Source of the DNA: an uncultured Draconibacterium sp.
Lineage (GTDB): Bacteria; Bacteroidota; Bacteroidia; Bacteroidales; Prolixibacteraceae
Assembly (NCBI RefSeq): GCF_963676815.1
Contig: NZ_OY781365.1
Span: 1-64,000, forward strand
Direction: 5' to 3'
DNA length: 64,000 nt
Shown here: piece after piece, positions 1-9,672 of the stretch
Position numbering within the stretch: the stretch's first letter is position 1
Layout: each line of letters opens with the position of its first letter
Position numbers and translations under genes: made by a program
Notes under the pieces: model-generated
What the model was told of the DNA's origin: nothing
Seen by the model: only the letters and a program-made list of their open reading frames with translations
Database searches by the model: none

Positions 1-78
1 AAATTTCTATCTGAGTATTTTAATTGGTTTTACCGGGAAAAATAAATAATCTTATTCTAATCTGCTCCTGGCTGATTG

Positions 79-1995
79 CTATTTGGCAATAATTTTAATT
101 GTTGTTCTACGATTTAATCTTCGTCCTTCAACAGTTTCGTTGGTAGCTACAGGTTTTGTATCGCCATACCCTTCTGATTGCAAACGTGTAATTGCAATGC
201 CATTTTCAACCAGGTAATCAACAACCGATTTTGCCCTTAATTTCGACAGTTCAAGGTTGTTTTCAGGATTACCCGAACTATCTGTATGTCCTTGAATCTC
301 GACTTTTAAACCACTGTTGTTTTTAAGAAAGCTTACCAGTTTCTGAAGTTCCGGCTCCGATTCGGTAAGAATGGCAAACGAATCGGTTTCGTAATAAATG
401 TTGTACAAATCCATTTCTGCGCCAACTTCTATCGGTTCCAGTTCAATATTCAGAATAAACGGATCAGTCAACGAATTTTCATCCGCCAAACGCATAGATT
501 GCGAGTAGAACATAAATCCATCTTCCGAAACATTAAATGCATAATTTTGCCCAACAGGCAATGCCAGCATAATCTGGCCTTTTTCGTCGGCTTTTTCGAT
601 GCGTGGCTCGGTTACTGCTGAGTTCAGATTAACCAACTCAATATCGGCCATAACAGGCTCGGTTGTTGCCTTGTTCGACACTTTTGCCTTTATGTAAGTT
701 ACTGGTCGCGGCTGCAAACCACGATCGAGATTAAACGAGAAAATATCAAGTCCGTTATCCGATTCTCTGGCCGATGAAAAATAGGCAATATCGCCAATCG
801 AACTGATGGTTAATCCCATATCATCTTTGTAGGTATTTATCGGATAACCCATATTTTTTAGATTTTCTACCTGTCCGTTTTCGTTTATTTCGGCAGTAAA
901 CAAATCAAGCCCTCCCATTCCAACATGTGTATCAGAAGCAAAGTAAAAGTTGTGATTATTGGCATGAATAAACGGAGAAATTTCGTCGCCCGAAGTATTC
1001 AAAGCTTCCATATTTTCCGGCTTTCCCCACCTCGGTGTTCCATTCTCGGCAAAACCATTAAAGGCAATTCGCCAGATATCCTTTTTCCCTTTTCCACCGG
1101 GTCGGCTACTCGAAAAATAAAGGTAACGGTTATCTGATGAAAGAGACGGTTGCCCTTCCCACGATGAAGTGTTTAAGGGCGCTCCTGCATTTTGCGGCTC
1201 GGTCCATTTACCGTCAACCAATCGCGAGAAATAAATATCGCAACTACCCAAACCATCTCCGCGGTTACAAGCTGTAAAGAATAGTATTTTTGCATCAGCC
1301 GATAAGGTTTGTGCTCCTTCATTATCGGCAGTATTTACCTCGCTCATTGGCACAGCATTGTCCCAGTCGAAGGAATCAATTTCGGCCATAAAAAAATCTT
1401 CCTGCGGCCGGCCATCCTCTTTTAATAAACGGGTAAAAACCAAATGTTTCCCATCCAACGAAGGTGTTGGCCAGTATTCATCGTTCGGTGTATTTATTTC
1501 ATCACCCAAATTTGTGGGTTCGAAAGCAACCGGATTTTCAATGCTGTTCAGTGCGAAACGGCAACTGGCAATTTTGCAAGCCAAAAGAAACTGCCGCTTT
1601 TCCGGAATATTCTTATTCTCCTTATATTTTTCGTAGAAACTGAGTGCCTCGGAATACATGCCCAGTTTATAAAATGATTCGCCCAACCGGAAATCAATCA
1701 ACGGATTGTCATCAAACTCTATGGCTTTTGTCAAGTGTTTTATTTCCAGGCGCGTTGAATCAATATCCTTGTAAATCTCAGCAAGTAAAAGATGTGCATC
1801 GGCATATTCCGGATCTTTCGATAACAGTTTATCCGCCGTTTCAATTGCTGACTGGTAATTATTGTCTACATAATACTTTCGGGCTTCTTCAAATAACTTA
1901 TCCGATCGTTTTGAATCCTGTGCCTGCGTACTAATCCAAAGTGCAGTGCAAAAAAATATCAGAGCAATATTTTTAAATCTATTCATTAATAACAT
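79..1995 (-). CDS. PorE-like OmpA family outer-membrane protein
   Basis: 638 aa. Order of parts: signal peptide (about 1-26, ending in AQA-like TQAQ), TPR-like helices (about 30-110), PD40/WD40-like propeller blades (about 165-410, repeated 'LYFSSSRPGGKGKKDIW'-type strands), a carboxypeptidase-regulatory-like domain (about 435-520) and an OmpA peptidoglycan-binding domain (about 530-635) with GHTDSSG near 568 and the following NxxLSxxRA helix. This four-part order is that of PorE, the type IX secretion protein thought to tie the machine to peptidoglycan; many Bacteroidetes paralogues share it without proven roles. No other T9SS gene is nearby, so the T9SS role is inference. Met4 is an equally good start. 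Gene family sure, exact role not. Confidence 0.85.
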   Translation of the reverse strand: MLLMNRFKNIALIFFCTALWISTQAQDSKRSDKLFEEARKYYVDNNYQSAIETADKLLSKDPEYADAHLLLAEIYKDIDSTRLEIKHLTKAIEFDDNPLIDFRLGESFYKLGMYSEALSFYEKYKENKNIPEKRQFLLACKIASCRFALNSIENPVAFEPTNLGDEINTPNDEYWPTPSLDGKHLVFTRLLKEDGRPQEDFFMAEIDSFDWDNAVPMSEVNTADNEGAQTLSADAKILFFTACNRGDGLGSCDIYFSRLVDGKWTEPQNAGAPLNTSSWEGQPSLSSDNRYLYFSSSRPGGKGKKDIWRIAFNGFAENGTPRWGKPENMEALNTSGDEISPFIHANNHNFYFASDTHVGMGGLDLFTAEINENGQVENLKNMGYPINTYKDDMGLTISSIGDIAYFSSARESDNGLDIFSFNLDRGLQPRPVTYIKAKVSNKATTEPVMADIELVNLNSAVTEPRIEKADEKGQIMLALPVGQNYAFNVSEDGFMFYSQSMRLADENSLTDPFILNIELEPIEVGAEMDLYNIYYETDSFAILTESEPELQKLVSFLKNNSGLKVEIQGHTDSSGNPENNLELSKLRAKSVVDYLVENGIAITRLQSEGYGDTKPVATNETVEGRRLNRRTTIKIIAK

Positions 1996-2138
1996 ATTAC
2001 AAACGCTTCCGTATACAATTACAATTTTATAAAAATAATAAACGATAGATTTGTTTTATTTATTTTTTTTCTATTTTGCCTACGTAAATTTATTTATTCT
2101 AACGATTTAATTTTTAATATCATTGGTTTGCTGACGTA

Positions 2139-2318
2139 ATGAAAAAGAAAGTAAACAAAACCCGACACCCCGAATTAGACAAATTCGACCGTAAACAGAA
2201 CAAACACGGCGGATCGCGTGACAAAAGTTCTAAACAAAAATTTTCGATTTACGACGAGTTCGATGAAGATGACGATATTCTTGACTATTCATCTGAATTC
2301 GACGAAGAAGAAGAATAA
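2139..2318 (+). CDS. Small charged protein, 59 aa, unknown
   Basis: ATG to TAA open frame of 59 codons. The first 35 residues are strongly basic (MKKKVNKTRHPELDKF) and the last 22 are almost all acidic, ending in four glutamates, so the polypeptide has a marked charge asymmetry and little hydrophobic content. It sits alone between two genes on the opposite strand. A TAnnTTTG-type -7 element (TAGATTTG, 2046-2053) lies 86 bp upstream, though a clear -33 element is missing. No function can be assigned; a nucleic-acid-associated or disordered protein is only a guess. Codon use looks like that of neighbouring genes. Confidence 0.6.
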   Translation: MKKKVNKTRHPELDKFDRKQNKHGGSRDKSSKQKFSIYDEFDEDDDILDYSSEFDEEEE

Positions 2319-2373
2319 ATCAGTAGAACAACCATATCATTTTAATTTTTTGCAAGCATAGGCTGCAGATCGG

Positions 2374-2856
2374 CTAGTCGTAAAATGCCTCAAAACCGGG
2401 GTATTGGTAACGTGCTTTGGCTATTTTCTCAGGAAAAACAAAGTACGAGAGTTCGGCTTTTGCGCACTCTTCGCCATCACCGTCGTACAGCGATGCACTT
2501 ATTTTTGCAGTCCGCCCTTCGTGCGATATCAGCTTTCCTTTTATGGTAACCTCTCCTTTTGAAACTTTTACAGCTTTTAAATAGCTCACCTGCATATCGG
2601 TGGTTACGCCTGCAGTTTTTAGCTTTAACATTACCACCCAACCACCGATTTCATCAAGCAAAGTAGCCTGAATTCCTCCATGCAGTACTCCTATCCACCC
2701 CTCATAACTTCTTTCCGGATTCCATTTAGTGATTATCTCTTCACCATCTTCCCAGAACTCGAGTTGCAGGCCCGCGCTGTTATATGGCGAGCAGGCAAAA
2801 CAATTGTATTCGCCAATGTTCTTTGGATCTTTCCAGGGATTTTTAATTTTTTTCAT
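2374..2856 (-). CDS. PaaI-type hotdog-fold thioesterase
   Basis: About 160 aa from the internal Met preceding KKIKNPWKDP. The hotdog signature is the HGGIQATLLDEIGGW segment in the middle (typical of acyl-CoA thioesterases of the PaaI/4HBT family), preceded by a Cys-containing NCFACSP segment common in Bacteroidetes members. Likely hydrolyses acyl- or aryl-CoA thioesters in the cytoplasm; substrate unknown. The frame is open for 26 more codons upstream, but those codons read through an imperfect hairpin (2911-2932) and have no family resemblance, so the start at 2856 is preferred. Confidence 0.8.
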   Translation of the reverse strand: MKKIKNPWKDPKNIGEYNCFACSPYNSAGLQLEFWEDGEEIITKWNPERSYEGWIGVLHGGIQATLLDEIGGWVVMLKLKTAGVTTDMQVSYLKAVKVSKGEVTIKGKLISHEGRTAKISASLYDGDGEECAKAELSYFVFPEKIAKARYQYPGFEAFYD

Positions 2857-2910
2857 GCTTAATATATTAGCCGTTGTAACCTTATCCCTTGTCGTTTCTT
2901 CCACGCTACT

Positions 2911-2932
2911 GTCTCTGTCGGCTGACGGAGAC
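2911..2932. repeat. Imperfect inverted repeat upstream of thioesterase
   Basis: GTCTC-t-GTC and GAC-g-GAGAC arms around a GGCT loop. It lies in the leader of the thioesterase gene, inside the extra open frame that was not accepted as coding. It may be an mRNA hairpin; function unknown. Confidence 0.45.
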
Positions 2933-2995
2933 AAACGGAACGAAGTTACGATAGGAGTTAAAAAGTTACCTTCAATAAATATTCCGTAACCAAAA

Positions 2996-3017
2996 CGAGC
3001 TGGTAAATACCAGCTCG
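2996..3017 (-). terminator. Terminator of prohibitin gene
   Basis: Eight-bp perfect stem CGAGCTGG / CCAGCTCG with a six-base loop; read on the minus strand it follows the stop of the prohibitin gene by about 20 bp and is followed by a short T-run (TTTTGG). Confidence 0.65.
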
Positions 3018-3038
3018 CTTTGTGATGTATTTTTAATT

Positions 3039-3857
3039 CTAATTATTTCCTAAAATAATGGGGAGTCCGTCTTTTCCACTACCAATTACAACAACTTTCG
3101 AGTTTGGCGATTCAGCCAAAGATGTTGTTGCCTCAATACCACGTTGAGTTAAGATTTTATCTGTTAAACTGGCATTGATAATTCGGTTGTAATTTGCAAT
3201 ACCTTCTGCCTCAATTCTACGTCTCTCTGCTTCCGACTCTTCGCGTTTCAAACGGAATTCATAAGCCAGCGCTTCCTGTTCCTGTTGCAGTTTGCTTTCA
3301 ATGGCCGTTTTTATCTGTGCCGGCAAGTTGATCGAACGAATCAGCAATGCACGCATATCAATAAAGTTTTCACTCAACACTTTTCGTGTTTCAGTAATAA
3401 TTGTCTGCTCTACTTCTGCCCTTTTTGTGGAATAAATTTCTTCGGCGGTGTAACGTCCGGCTACCTGACGAACTGAAGAACGCACCTCGGGAATCACCAA
3501 AACGTTGATATAATTAACGCCAAACTGCTCGTGCAAAAAGCCAATTTTCTGAAATTCAGGATTAAAACGTACGGTTACATCAACATTCACCGAAAGACCG
3601 TTTTTATCCAGTACATCCATTGTTTCATCACGCTGCTGTTCGCGTACATTATAAATTTCCAGTTCATTCCATGGAGCGATTATATGGAATCCCTCACCAA
3701 AAATATTATCCTTATCCAAACCGGTGGTATAAGGTTTAAAAATTACCGCCTTTTCACCAGGCTTTAATATTTTAAACATGCGGCCGCCAAAAAGCAGCAA
3801 AACAATTAATACAACGGCACCCAATACCAGGTAAGATGATTTAAAATTGAATTTCAT
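3039..3857 (-). CDS. Prohibitin/SPFH (Band 7) membrane protein
   Basis: 272 aa. One N-terminal transmembrane segment (about 9-26, LVLGAVVLIVLLLFGG), then the SPFH/Band 7 domain (about 30-200) and a Glu/Arg-rich coiled coil (about 185-235, 'QQEQEALAYEFRLKREESEAERRR'-like). This is the prohibitin/HflC layout: a ring-forming membrane scaffold that often modulates FtsH protease or membrane domains. No FtsH or partner gene is adjacent. Its own promoter could use the minus-strand TACATTTG element at 3884-3891. Family call firm; role inferred from the family. Confidence 0.88.
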   Translation of the reverse strand: MKFNFKSSYLVLGAVVLIVLLLFGGRMFKILKPGEKAVIFKPYTTGLDKDNIFGEGFHIIAPWNELEIYNVREQQRDETMDVLDKNGLSVNVDVTVRFNPEFQKIGFLHEQFGVNYINVLVIPEVRSSVRQVAGRYTAEEIYSTKRAEVEQTIITETRKVLSENFIDMRALLIRSINLPAQIKTAIESKLQQEQEALAYEFRLKREESEAERRRIEAEGIANYNRIINASLTDKILTQRGIEATTSLAESPNSKVVVIGSGKDGLPIILGNN

Positions 3858-4021
3858 AACCTAATTTCTTTTTAATGATTAGACAAATGTACAAAGTTTA
3901 TAGGATGTGTACTGCCTAAATTATGTTTTATTTAAATACCACTAGCCATGCATTGTTGCTAGCACTAATCTTTTAATTTTGGTGATGAAAACTCAGGTCT
4001 TCAAAATTTAATTTATTTAAA

Positions 4022-5140
4022 ATGAAAAAGCTGCTTTTACTTCTGTTTGCGTTTCTGTTGGTTAGCAATACGTTCGCGCAACATTTTTTTGATACTGATT
4101 TTAATACCCGCAAAAAGTACATTATTCTTTGCGATCCCACTGTTCATCGTATAAAAACCATTCAATACCTTACTGATAATGATATTCTGCATGTGAATAA
4201 GAACAAGGTAAAATTTGTTGGTGTTTATTACAAAGGACAAAAAACTGATTTTACAAAAACGCAAGACTATATAAACGAAAATGGTCTCGACAACTTTTTT
4301 CTGCACGAAATTACCGGCGAGCTTAACGAAACGAATTTATACCAGGAAAATGATGTTACTGCCCAGCTGAAAAAGGTTTTTGATAACTCAATTGGGATTA
4401 TCTTTTTTGGTGGCGCCGATATTCCACCTGCCATTTATGGCGAGGAAAATACAAAATCGGGCGTGTACACTCCTGCCCGCCATTATTACGAAGCAACTTT
4501 TATGTTTCACCTGCTGGGAGGCTACCAGGACGAATCGTTTAAACCCTTCCTTGCCGAACGCCCCGATTATGTGGTGACCGGTTTTTGCCTGGGCATGCAA
4601 ACCATGAATGTGGGCACCGGCGGAACTTTGATACAGGATATTCCGGCTGAAATTTACAACGCCGAAACACCCGAAGAAACCGTTGCCATAGGCCGCGCCA
4701 ATATGCACCGCAACTACTGGCAGTTAATCGAGGAAGATTCGCTATTTATGGGCATTAACCTGCACACGATTCAGTTTGCCGAGAATTCGTTTTTTGGTGA
4801 GACCATAAAAGTGTCGAAAAAGGCTACTCCACGTATTTACAGCAGCCACCACCAGGCTATTGAAAAGCTGGGAAAAGGACTGGAAGTTACCTGCCTCTCG
4901 CCCGATGGAAAAATTATTGAAGGAGTTGCCCACAGCACTTACCCACATGTTTTTGCCGTTCAGTTTCATCCCGAAGTTTCGGCTTTGTATGAAGATATGG
5001 GATTAAAAATCTTTCATCCGGATGATGAACCAAAGAGCTATCACGAAATCCTCAGCAAATCAGATGTCAAATTTCATAGAAATTACTGGCAACACATTTC
5101 CGAATCGTTTAAAGACGTGAAAAAGCCAAAACGAAATTAG
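4022..5140 (+). CDS. Secreted class-I glutamine amidotransferase-like (C26) hydrolase
   Basis: 372 aa with a clear signal peptide (1-20, ending NTFAQ). The nucleophile elbow GFCLGMQ places the catalytic Cys near residue 189; the C-terminal QFHPE segment carries the catalytic His/Glu, and SSHHQAIE is typical of peptidase family C26 (gamma-glutamyl hydrolases and gamma-glutamyl-GABA hydrolase PuuD). A periplasmic gamma-glutamyl peptide hydrolase is therefore likely. It is convergent with ovoA, 8 bp apart. Substrate is unknown. Confidence 0.8.
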   Translation: MKKLLLLLFAFLLVSNTFAQHFFDTDFNTRKKYIILCDPTVHRIKTIQYLTDNDILHVNKNKVKFVGVYYKGQKTDFTKTQDYINENGLDNFFLHEITGELNETNLYQENDVTAQLKKVFDNSIGIIFFGGADIPPAIYGEENTKSGVYTPARHYYEATFMFHLLGGYQDESFKPFLAERPDYVVTGFCLGMQTMNVGTGGTLIQDIPAEIYNAETPEETVAIGRANMHRNYWQLIEEDSLFMGINLHTIQFAENSFFGETIKVSKKATPRIYSSHHQAIEKLGKGLEVTCLSPDGKIIEGVAHSTYPHVFAVQFHPEVSALYEDMGLKIFHPDDEPKSYHEILSKSDVKFHRNYWQHISESFKDVKKPKRN

Positions 5141-5148
5141 CTTTTAAT

Positions 5149-7254
5149 TTATTTCGATCGTTTTTTCCACACTGAAATTTCAACTACTGAAACTTCAACA
5201 TTACGTGAAGAAATACATGTAGCTGCAGGCAGATTTTGTGGTTCATTTACCAATTCAAAATTATCTTGCAACGAAGCTTTTATACCTTCAAACGAAGTCA
5301 CCGGCTCGCCATCTTTTTTATATGCACCCGGCCAGTGTTCTCGTTTTATATTGTTCTTCTCCCAATTGTAGTTTGAACCAAGAATAAGGATTCCTCCGGC
5401 GTTTAAACGCTCGTGAATAGTTGTCAAAAATTGCTTCGGATTATACAATTCTTCCAATAAGTTAATCGCCAGAATAACATCGTAGCCGGTGTAAATTGGT
5501 TTCAAATTATTGGCATCAGCCTGCATAAATTGCAGGTTCTCTTTCGGCCGCAGTCCAAGCTCTGATAGTTGTACATCGTGATAATGCACCAGCTCACCTT
5601 CATCTTTTGTGATGTAGCGAATAAAACCTTGCTCCTGCAATTGAATGGCCATTCGGATAAAACGCGCGGAAAAATCAATCCCGGTAATCTGTTCAAAAGA
5701 ATCGGACAATTCGAAAGCTGTCCTTCCGGTATCACAATTCAGATCTAGCAACTTAAGATCGCTTTTATTACCAGCATATTGTTTGCAGATTTCAGCAATG
5801 CTTTTTGGGAAATTACCAAATCCCAAAACCGGCTCCCCATAATTAAACGCACACGATTGAGCTACTTCAGAATCGGTTTCATACGAATCATTTCGGATAA
5901 TCAGTGGCTTTTCCGACTCTACCAAACGAAATCCTGCATGCTGATAAAAATGCCTGCGAAATGCATAACGTGCATGCCAGGTAGCTTCGTTGCCGGTTGA
6001 AATCCACGAACCTCCCTTAATCATGTTGTGCTTTCCATCGAAAGTTGGCGTTGAAAAATCGTCGTACAACGGATGTACTTTAAATCCGGGATAACCGGTT
6101 ACCGGAGTCTCAGTCCATTGCCAAACATTTCCGATAATATCGTAAAAATCTCCGTGCTTAAATTGATTAACCGGACAAGGCGACACAAATTTCTCCAGCC
6201 CAATATTTGCTCGCACCAATTCAAAGTTATCATCGCTTATACCACTTTGTTCCGCCAGTCGATACCACTCGGCTTCGGTTGGCAATCGAAATGTTTTGCC
6301 TTCTTTTTTCGTTTTCCAGTTGGCAAATGCTTTTGCTTCCAGGTAATTCAATTCAACCGGCCAGTCCCAGGGCATTTCAATTTGCTGGTCAAAAAGCCGC
6401 AAAAAGTATTTATTATCATTTTTCTGCCAGAACAGCGGAAATTCTGCTTTTTGATATTGGCACCAACTCCAGCCTTCTTCTGTCCAGTATTCCTCTGTTT
6501 TATAGCCACCATCGTTAATGAACTCCAGAAACTCACCATTCGAAATTAGAAATTCCGAAGCTTTAAAACTTTCTACCTCAACCTTATGTTCGCCATATTC
6601 AACATCCCAGCCGTAAAAACGATGATCATAAGGTTTTCCGAGAACCACTTCTCCACCCTCAACATTAAACATGCGGTTTTCCGGTGCATCGCCCGATTCT
6701 TTACACGGCACATCAAAAACATTCGGGTTCAAAAATTCCAGCGGTAATTGCCTGATCAATACCGATGAAGTTTCAATATGAATGCGCTCGTGCTCAATCC
6801 CCATCATAATTATCCAAACAGGATTTTCCCAGTTAATGGGTAAAGTCAGCGGAGTTGAGTCGATTATATCCAAAATCACTTCCTTTACTTTCTGCCGGTA
6901 TTCAAACACTTCCTGCACAGTAGGCCAATCGTAATTTGATTCATTCAGATCGTCCCAGCTCATTTCGTCCACACCAATGGCAAAAACCGATTCGAAATGG
7001 GAATTAATTCGATGATCGATAATTTTAGCGAGTACCAGTTTATTGATAAAAAACACGGCAGTGTGTCCGTAATAAAAAATGAGCGGATGCCGCAACGGGT
7101 CAGCCCGTTGATAAAAAGCTCTATCGTTTTTTAAGTGCTCGTACAGTTTTTCGTCGAGCGCATATGTTTTCAGAAAGTAATCGCGGATTTCAGCCTTTTT
7201 CTGTTCAGCTTCTCCGTCTATCAAATCAATTGTATGGGTTATTAAATCATTCAT
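5149..7254 (-). CDS. ovoA: 5-histidylcysteine sulfoxide synthase / mercaptohistidine methyltransferase
   Basis: 701 aa, the normal length of OvoA. N-terminal DinB-like half carries the iron-binding HX3HXE motif in 'GIEHERIHIETS'; the middle is a formylglycine-generating-enzyme-like sulfoxide synthase domain (about 200-455, 'GNVWQWTETPVTGYPGF', 'KGGSWISTGNEATW'); the C-terminal third (about 475-701) is a SAM methyltransferase ('LLDLNCDTGRTAFELS', 'NLLEELYNPKQFL'). OvoA joins cysteine to histidine with O2 to form a sulfoxide and, after C-S cleavage, N-methylates the product to ovothiol A. The PLP-dependent lyase of the pathway is not adjacent. The enzyme needs oxygen, which is of interest given the anaerobic-looking cytochrome island later in the window. 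Confidence 0.9.
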   Translation of the reverse strand: MNDLITHTIDLIDGEAEQKKAEIRDYFLKTYALDEKLYEHLKNDRAFYQRADPLRHPLIFYYGHTAVFFINKLVLAKIIDHRINSHFESVFAIGVDEMSWDDLNESNYDWPTVQEVFEYRQKVKEVILDIIDSTPLTLPINWENPVWIIMMGIEHERIHIETSSVLIRQLPLEFLNPNVFDVPCKESGDAPENRMFNVEGGEVVLGKPYDHRFYGWDVEYGEHKVEVESFKASEFLISNGEFLEFINDGGYKTEEYWTEEGWSWCQYQKAEFPLFWQKNDNKYFLRLFDQQIEMPWDWPVELNYLEAKAFANWKTKKEGKTFRLPTEAEWYRLAEQSGISDDNFELVRANIGLEKFVSPCPVNQFKHGDFYDIIGNVWQWTETPVTGYPGFKVHPLYDDFSTPTFDGKHNMIKGGSWISTGNEATWHARYAFRRHFYQHAGFRLVESEKPLIIRNDSYETDSEVAQSCAFNYGEPVLGFGNFPKSIAEICKQYAGNKSDLKLLDLNCDTGRTAFELSDSFEQITGIDFSARFIRMAIQLQEQGFIRYITKDEGELVHYHDVQLSELGLRPKENLQFMQADANNLKPIYTGYDVILAINLLEELYNPKQFLTTIHERLNAGGILILGSNYNWEKNNIKREHWPGAYKKDGEPVTSFEGIKASLQDNFELVNEPQNLPAATCISSRNVEVSVVEISVWKKRSK

Positions 7255-7365
7255 ATTTAAGGTATCTTCAAAAATCGGTTTTCAATGCAACAACGAATAT
7301 AATCAGCATATAGCAAATCAGCGATCAAAAATGTTTAAGTTATTAATAAATATTTCGCCGGAAAA

Positions 7366-7902
7366 TCAGCGAAGCTTTTGCTGCATATAGATTTTCTGAA
7401 AATCGAAAGTCCTGCTTTTATCGGCTAACAGTTTGGGCTGAACTATTGATGCACAAACATCAAATCCCATTTTTTTGTACAAGCCAACAGCGGCTTCATT
7501 CTCTACCCAAACCCGGATAAAAGCACGTTCAAACTTTTTGGGGTCTGTTTCTTTAAGAAAAAAGGTTAGCAACTTTTTTCCAATTCCCTGCCCTTGTTTT
7601 GATTTTTCAACCATCATTTCAGCCACGTAAACCGATCGTTCTACATTAAATTTCCGGGCAATTTCTTTCGGTAACAATTCATCAAAACTTAACGGTGTCA
7701 TTAAAATCGCTCCTGCCGGTTCATTATTCTCCATGGCAAGAATTCCGTAGCCAACAGCAAAAATTGATCGAAGGTAGGCTTCAGTTTCTTCTTCTGAATG
7801 ATATTGAAAGCTTTTACCTGCCGAAAAGGAATCAATATACAATCTCACCAGGTCGTTTTTGTAAGCTTCAAACTTCCGTTCATCAACATTTATAAATATC
7901 AT
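7366..7902 (-). CDS. GNAT family N-acetyltransferase
   Basis: 178 aa. The acetyl-CoA loop is visible as 'SKQGQGIGKKLLTFFL' (Q/RxxGxG/A pattern) at about 105-120, preceded by the beta-strand 'VYVAEMMVEK' and followed by 'NEAAVGLYKKMGF', the usual C-terminal GNAT helix. Acetyl acceptor unknown. It is divergent from prfC with a 115-bp shared promoter region. Confidence 0.85.
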   Translation of the reverse strand: MIFINVDERKFEAYKNDLVRLYIDSFSAGKSFQYHSEEETEAYLRSIFAVGYGILAMENNEPAGAILMTPLSFDELLPKEIARKFNVERSVYVAEMMVEKSKQGQGIGKKLLTFFLKETDPKKFERAFIRVWVENEAAVGLYKKMGFDVCASIVQPKLLADKSRTFDFQKIYMQQKLR

Positions 7903-7983
7903 GTTTCAGTCGCTTTTCCTTTTTTTAGTTTTAACAGCAAACAGCTCTTTCTGTTTTATAAGATTGATTTAAAATATCTTTTC

Positions 7984-7991
7984 TATTTTTG
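7984..7991 (+). promoter_or_regulatory. Predicted -7 element of prfC promoter
   Basis: TATTTTTG matches the Bacteroidetes TAnnTTTG -7 consensus, 27 bp before the prfC ATG; a TTG lies at 7964-7966, 17 bp upstream, slightly shorter than the usual 19-20 bp spacing. Confidence 0.5.
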
Positions 7992-8017
7992 CGGCCGCAT
8001 TACATATACGATAGCAA

Positions 8018-9592
8018 ATGAGTTTTTTAGAAGAGATACAACGTCGTCGCACTTTTGGAATTGTGAGTCACCCGGATGCCGGAAAAACCACTCTAACCGA
8101 GAAACTGCTTCTTTTTGGTGGAGCAATTCGTGTGGCAGGTGCCGTTAAAAGCAACAAAATTAAAAAAGGTGCCACTTCCGATTTTATGGAAATCGAGCGC
8201 CAGCGTGGTATTTCTGTGGCTACTTCGGTGATGGGTTTCGAGTACAACGGTTACAAAGTAAACATTCTGGATACCCCGGGTCACCAGGATTTCCAGGAAG
8301 ATACTTTCCGCACACTTACCGCGGTCGACAGTGTAATTATCGTTATTGACGCGGCAAAAGGGGTTGAACCGCAAACCGAAAAACTGATGAATGTTTGCCG
8401 GATGCGCAAAACGCCCGTTATCGTTTTTGTAAATAAAATGGACCGCCCTGCAGGAGATCCGTTTACCTTGATGGATGAAATCGAGGATCAACTGAAAATT
8501 AAAGTGCGCCCGCTAAGTTGGCCAATTAACAACGGCCCCGACTTTAAAGGTGTTTACAATATTTTTAACCGCAGCCTAAAACTTTTTACGCCCGATATTC
8601 AGGAAATTGAAGAGCGTATTAAGTTTGAAGATGTTTCGGATCCGACTTTGGAAGACCATATTGGCGAAGATGCCGATGTATTGCGCGAAGAACTGGAACT
8701 GGTAGAAGGTATTTATCCTGAATTCAATAACGAAGACTACCTGTCGGGCGAGCTGGCACCGGTGTTTTTTGGTAGTGCTCTGTATAATTTCGGAGTGCAG
8801 GAATTACTTGATTCGTTTGTAAAAATTGCACCTACACCACAACCAAGCGAAACAGAAGAACGCGTTGTAAAACCCGAAGAAAAAGGATTTACAGGTTTTG
8901 TATTTAAAATTCACGCCAACATCGATCCGAACCACCGCAGCCGCATCGCATTTGTAAAGATTTGCTCCGGAAAATTCGAACGAAATAAAATGTATAAAAA
9001 TGTTAGGCTGGGAAAATCGTTCCGAATTTCTAGTCCGACAGCTTTTATGGCTTCGCAAAAAGAAATCGTTGAGGAAGCCTACCCCGGCGATATTATTGGT
9101 GTGCCCGACACCGGGAATTACATCATTGGCGATACTGTTACTGATGGAGAAGATATCCATTTCAAAGGACTACCGAGCTTCTCTCCCGAGATGTTCCGTT
9201 TTGTTGAAAATGCCGACCCGATGAAATCGAAACAACTGGCGAAAGGAGTTGACCAATTGATGGACGAAGGTGTTGCACAGCTTTTTACAAGTGCTTTTAA
9301 CGGACGTAAAATTATTGGTACCGTTGGTCAGCTTCAGTTCGAGGTTATTCAGTATCGTTTGGAACATGAATACGGCGCAAAATGTCGTTTCGAGCCATTA
9401 TCGATGCACAAAGCCTGCTGGATTGAGTGCGACAATCAGAAAGTACTTACCGAATTCAAAAAACGTAAGCACCAGAAAATGGCACATGATAAACTGGGAC
9501 GCGATGTATTTATGGCCGATTCATCTTTCATTCTTCAAATGGCACAGGACGAATTCAAAGACATAAAGTTCCATTTTACTTCAGAGTTTTAA
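8018..9592 (+). CDS. prfC: Peptide chain release factor 3
   Basis: 524 aa, normal RF3 length. GTPase motifs: G1 'SHPDAGKTTLTEKLL' (about 16-30), G2 region 'RQRGISVATSV', G3 'DTPGHQDF', G4 'NKMDRP'. C-terminal translational-GTPase domains II and III follow, ending 'DIKFHFTSEF'. RF3 is a class-II release factor that recycles RF1/RF2 from the ribosome after peptide release. Monocistronic between a divergent GNAT gene and a UPF0316 gene. Confidence 0.95.
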   Translation: MSFLEEIQRRRTFGIVSHPDAGKTTLTEKLLLFGGAIRVAGAVKSNKIKKGATSDFMEIERQRGISVATSVMGFEYNGYKVNILDTPGHQDFQEDTFRTLTAVDSVIIVIDAAKGVEPQTEKLMNVCRMRKTPVIVFVNKMDRPAGDPFTLMDEIEDQLKIKVRPLSWPINNGPDFKGVYNIFNRSLKLFTPDIQEIEERIKFEDVSDPTLEDHIGEDADVLREELELVEGIYPEFNNEDYLSGELAPVFFGSALYNFGVQELLDSFVKIAPTPQPSETEERVVKPEEKGFTGFVFKIHANIDPNHRSRIAFVKICSGKFERNKMYKNVRLGKSFRISSPTAFMASQKEIVEEAYPGDIIGVPDTGNYIIGDTVTDGEDIHFKGLPSFSPEMFRFVENADPMKSKQLAKGVDQLMDEGVAQLFTSAFNGRKIIGTVGQLQFEVIQYRLEHEYGAKCRFEPLSMHKACWIECDNQKVLTEFKKRKHQKMAHDKLGRDVFMADSSFILQMAQDEFKDIKFHFTSEF

Positions 9593-9672
9593 AGCAATTG
9601 TCGTTTCGAACGGGCATCTGATGGAGAGAAATCTCTACCTTTGAAATAACAAAGAATCAATAGCGCAATTTT

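Noticed and set aside
2857..2934. 26-codon N-terminal extension of the thioesterase
   Set aside because: Runs through a hairpin, hydrophilic and unlike the family; Met at 2856 begins the conserved part.
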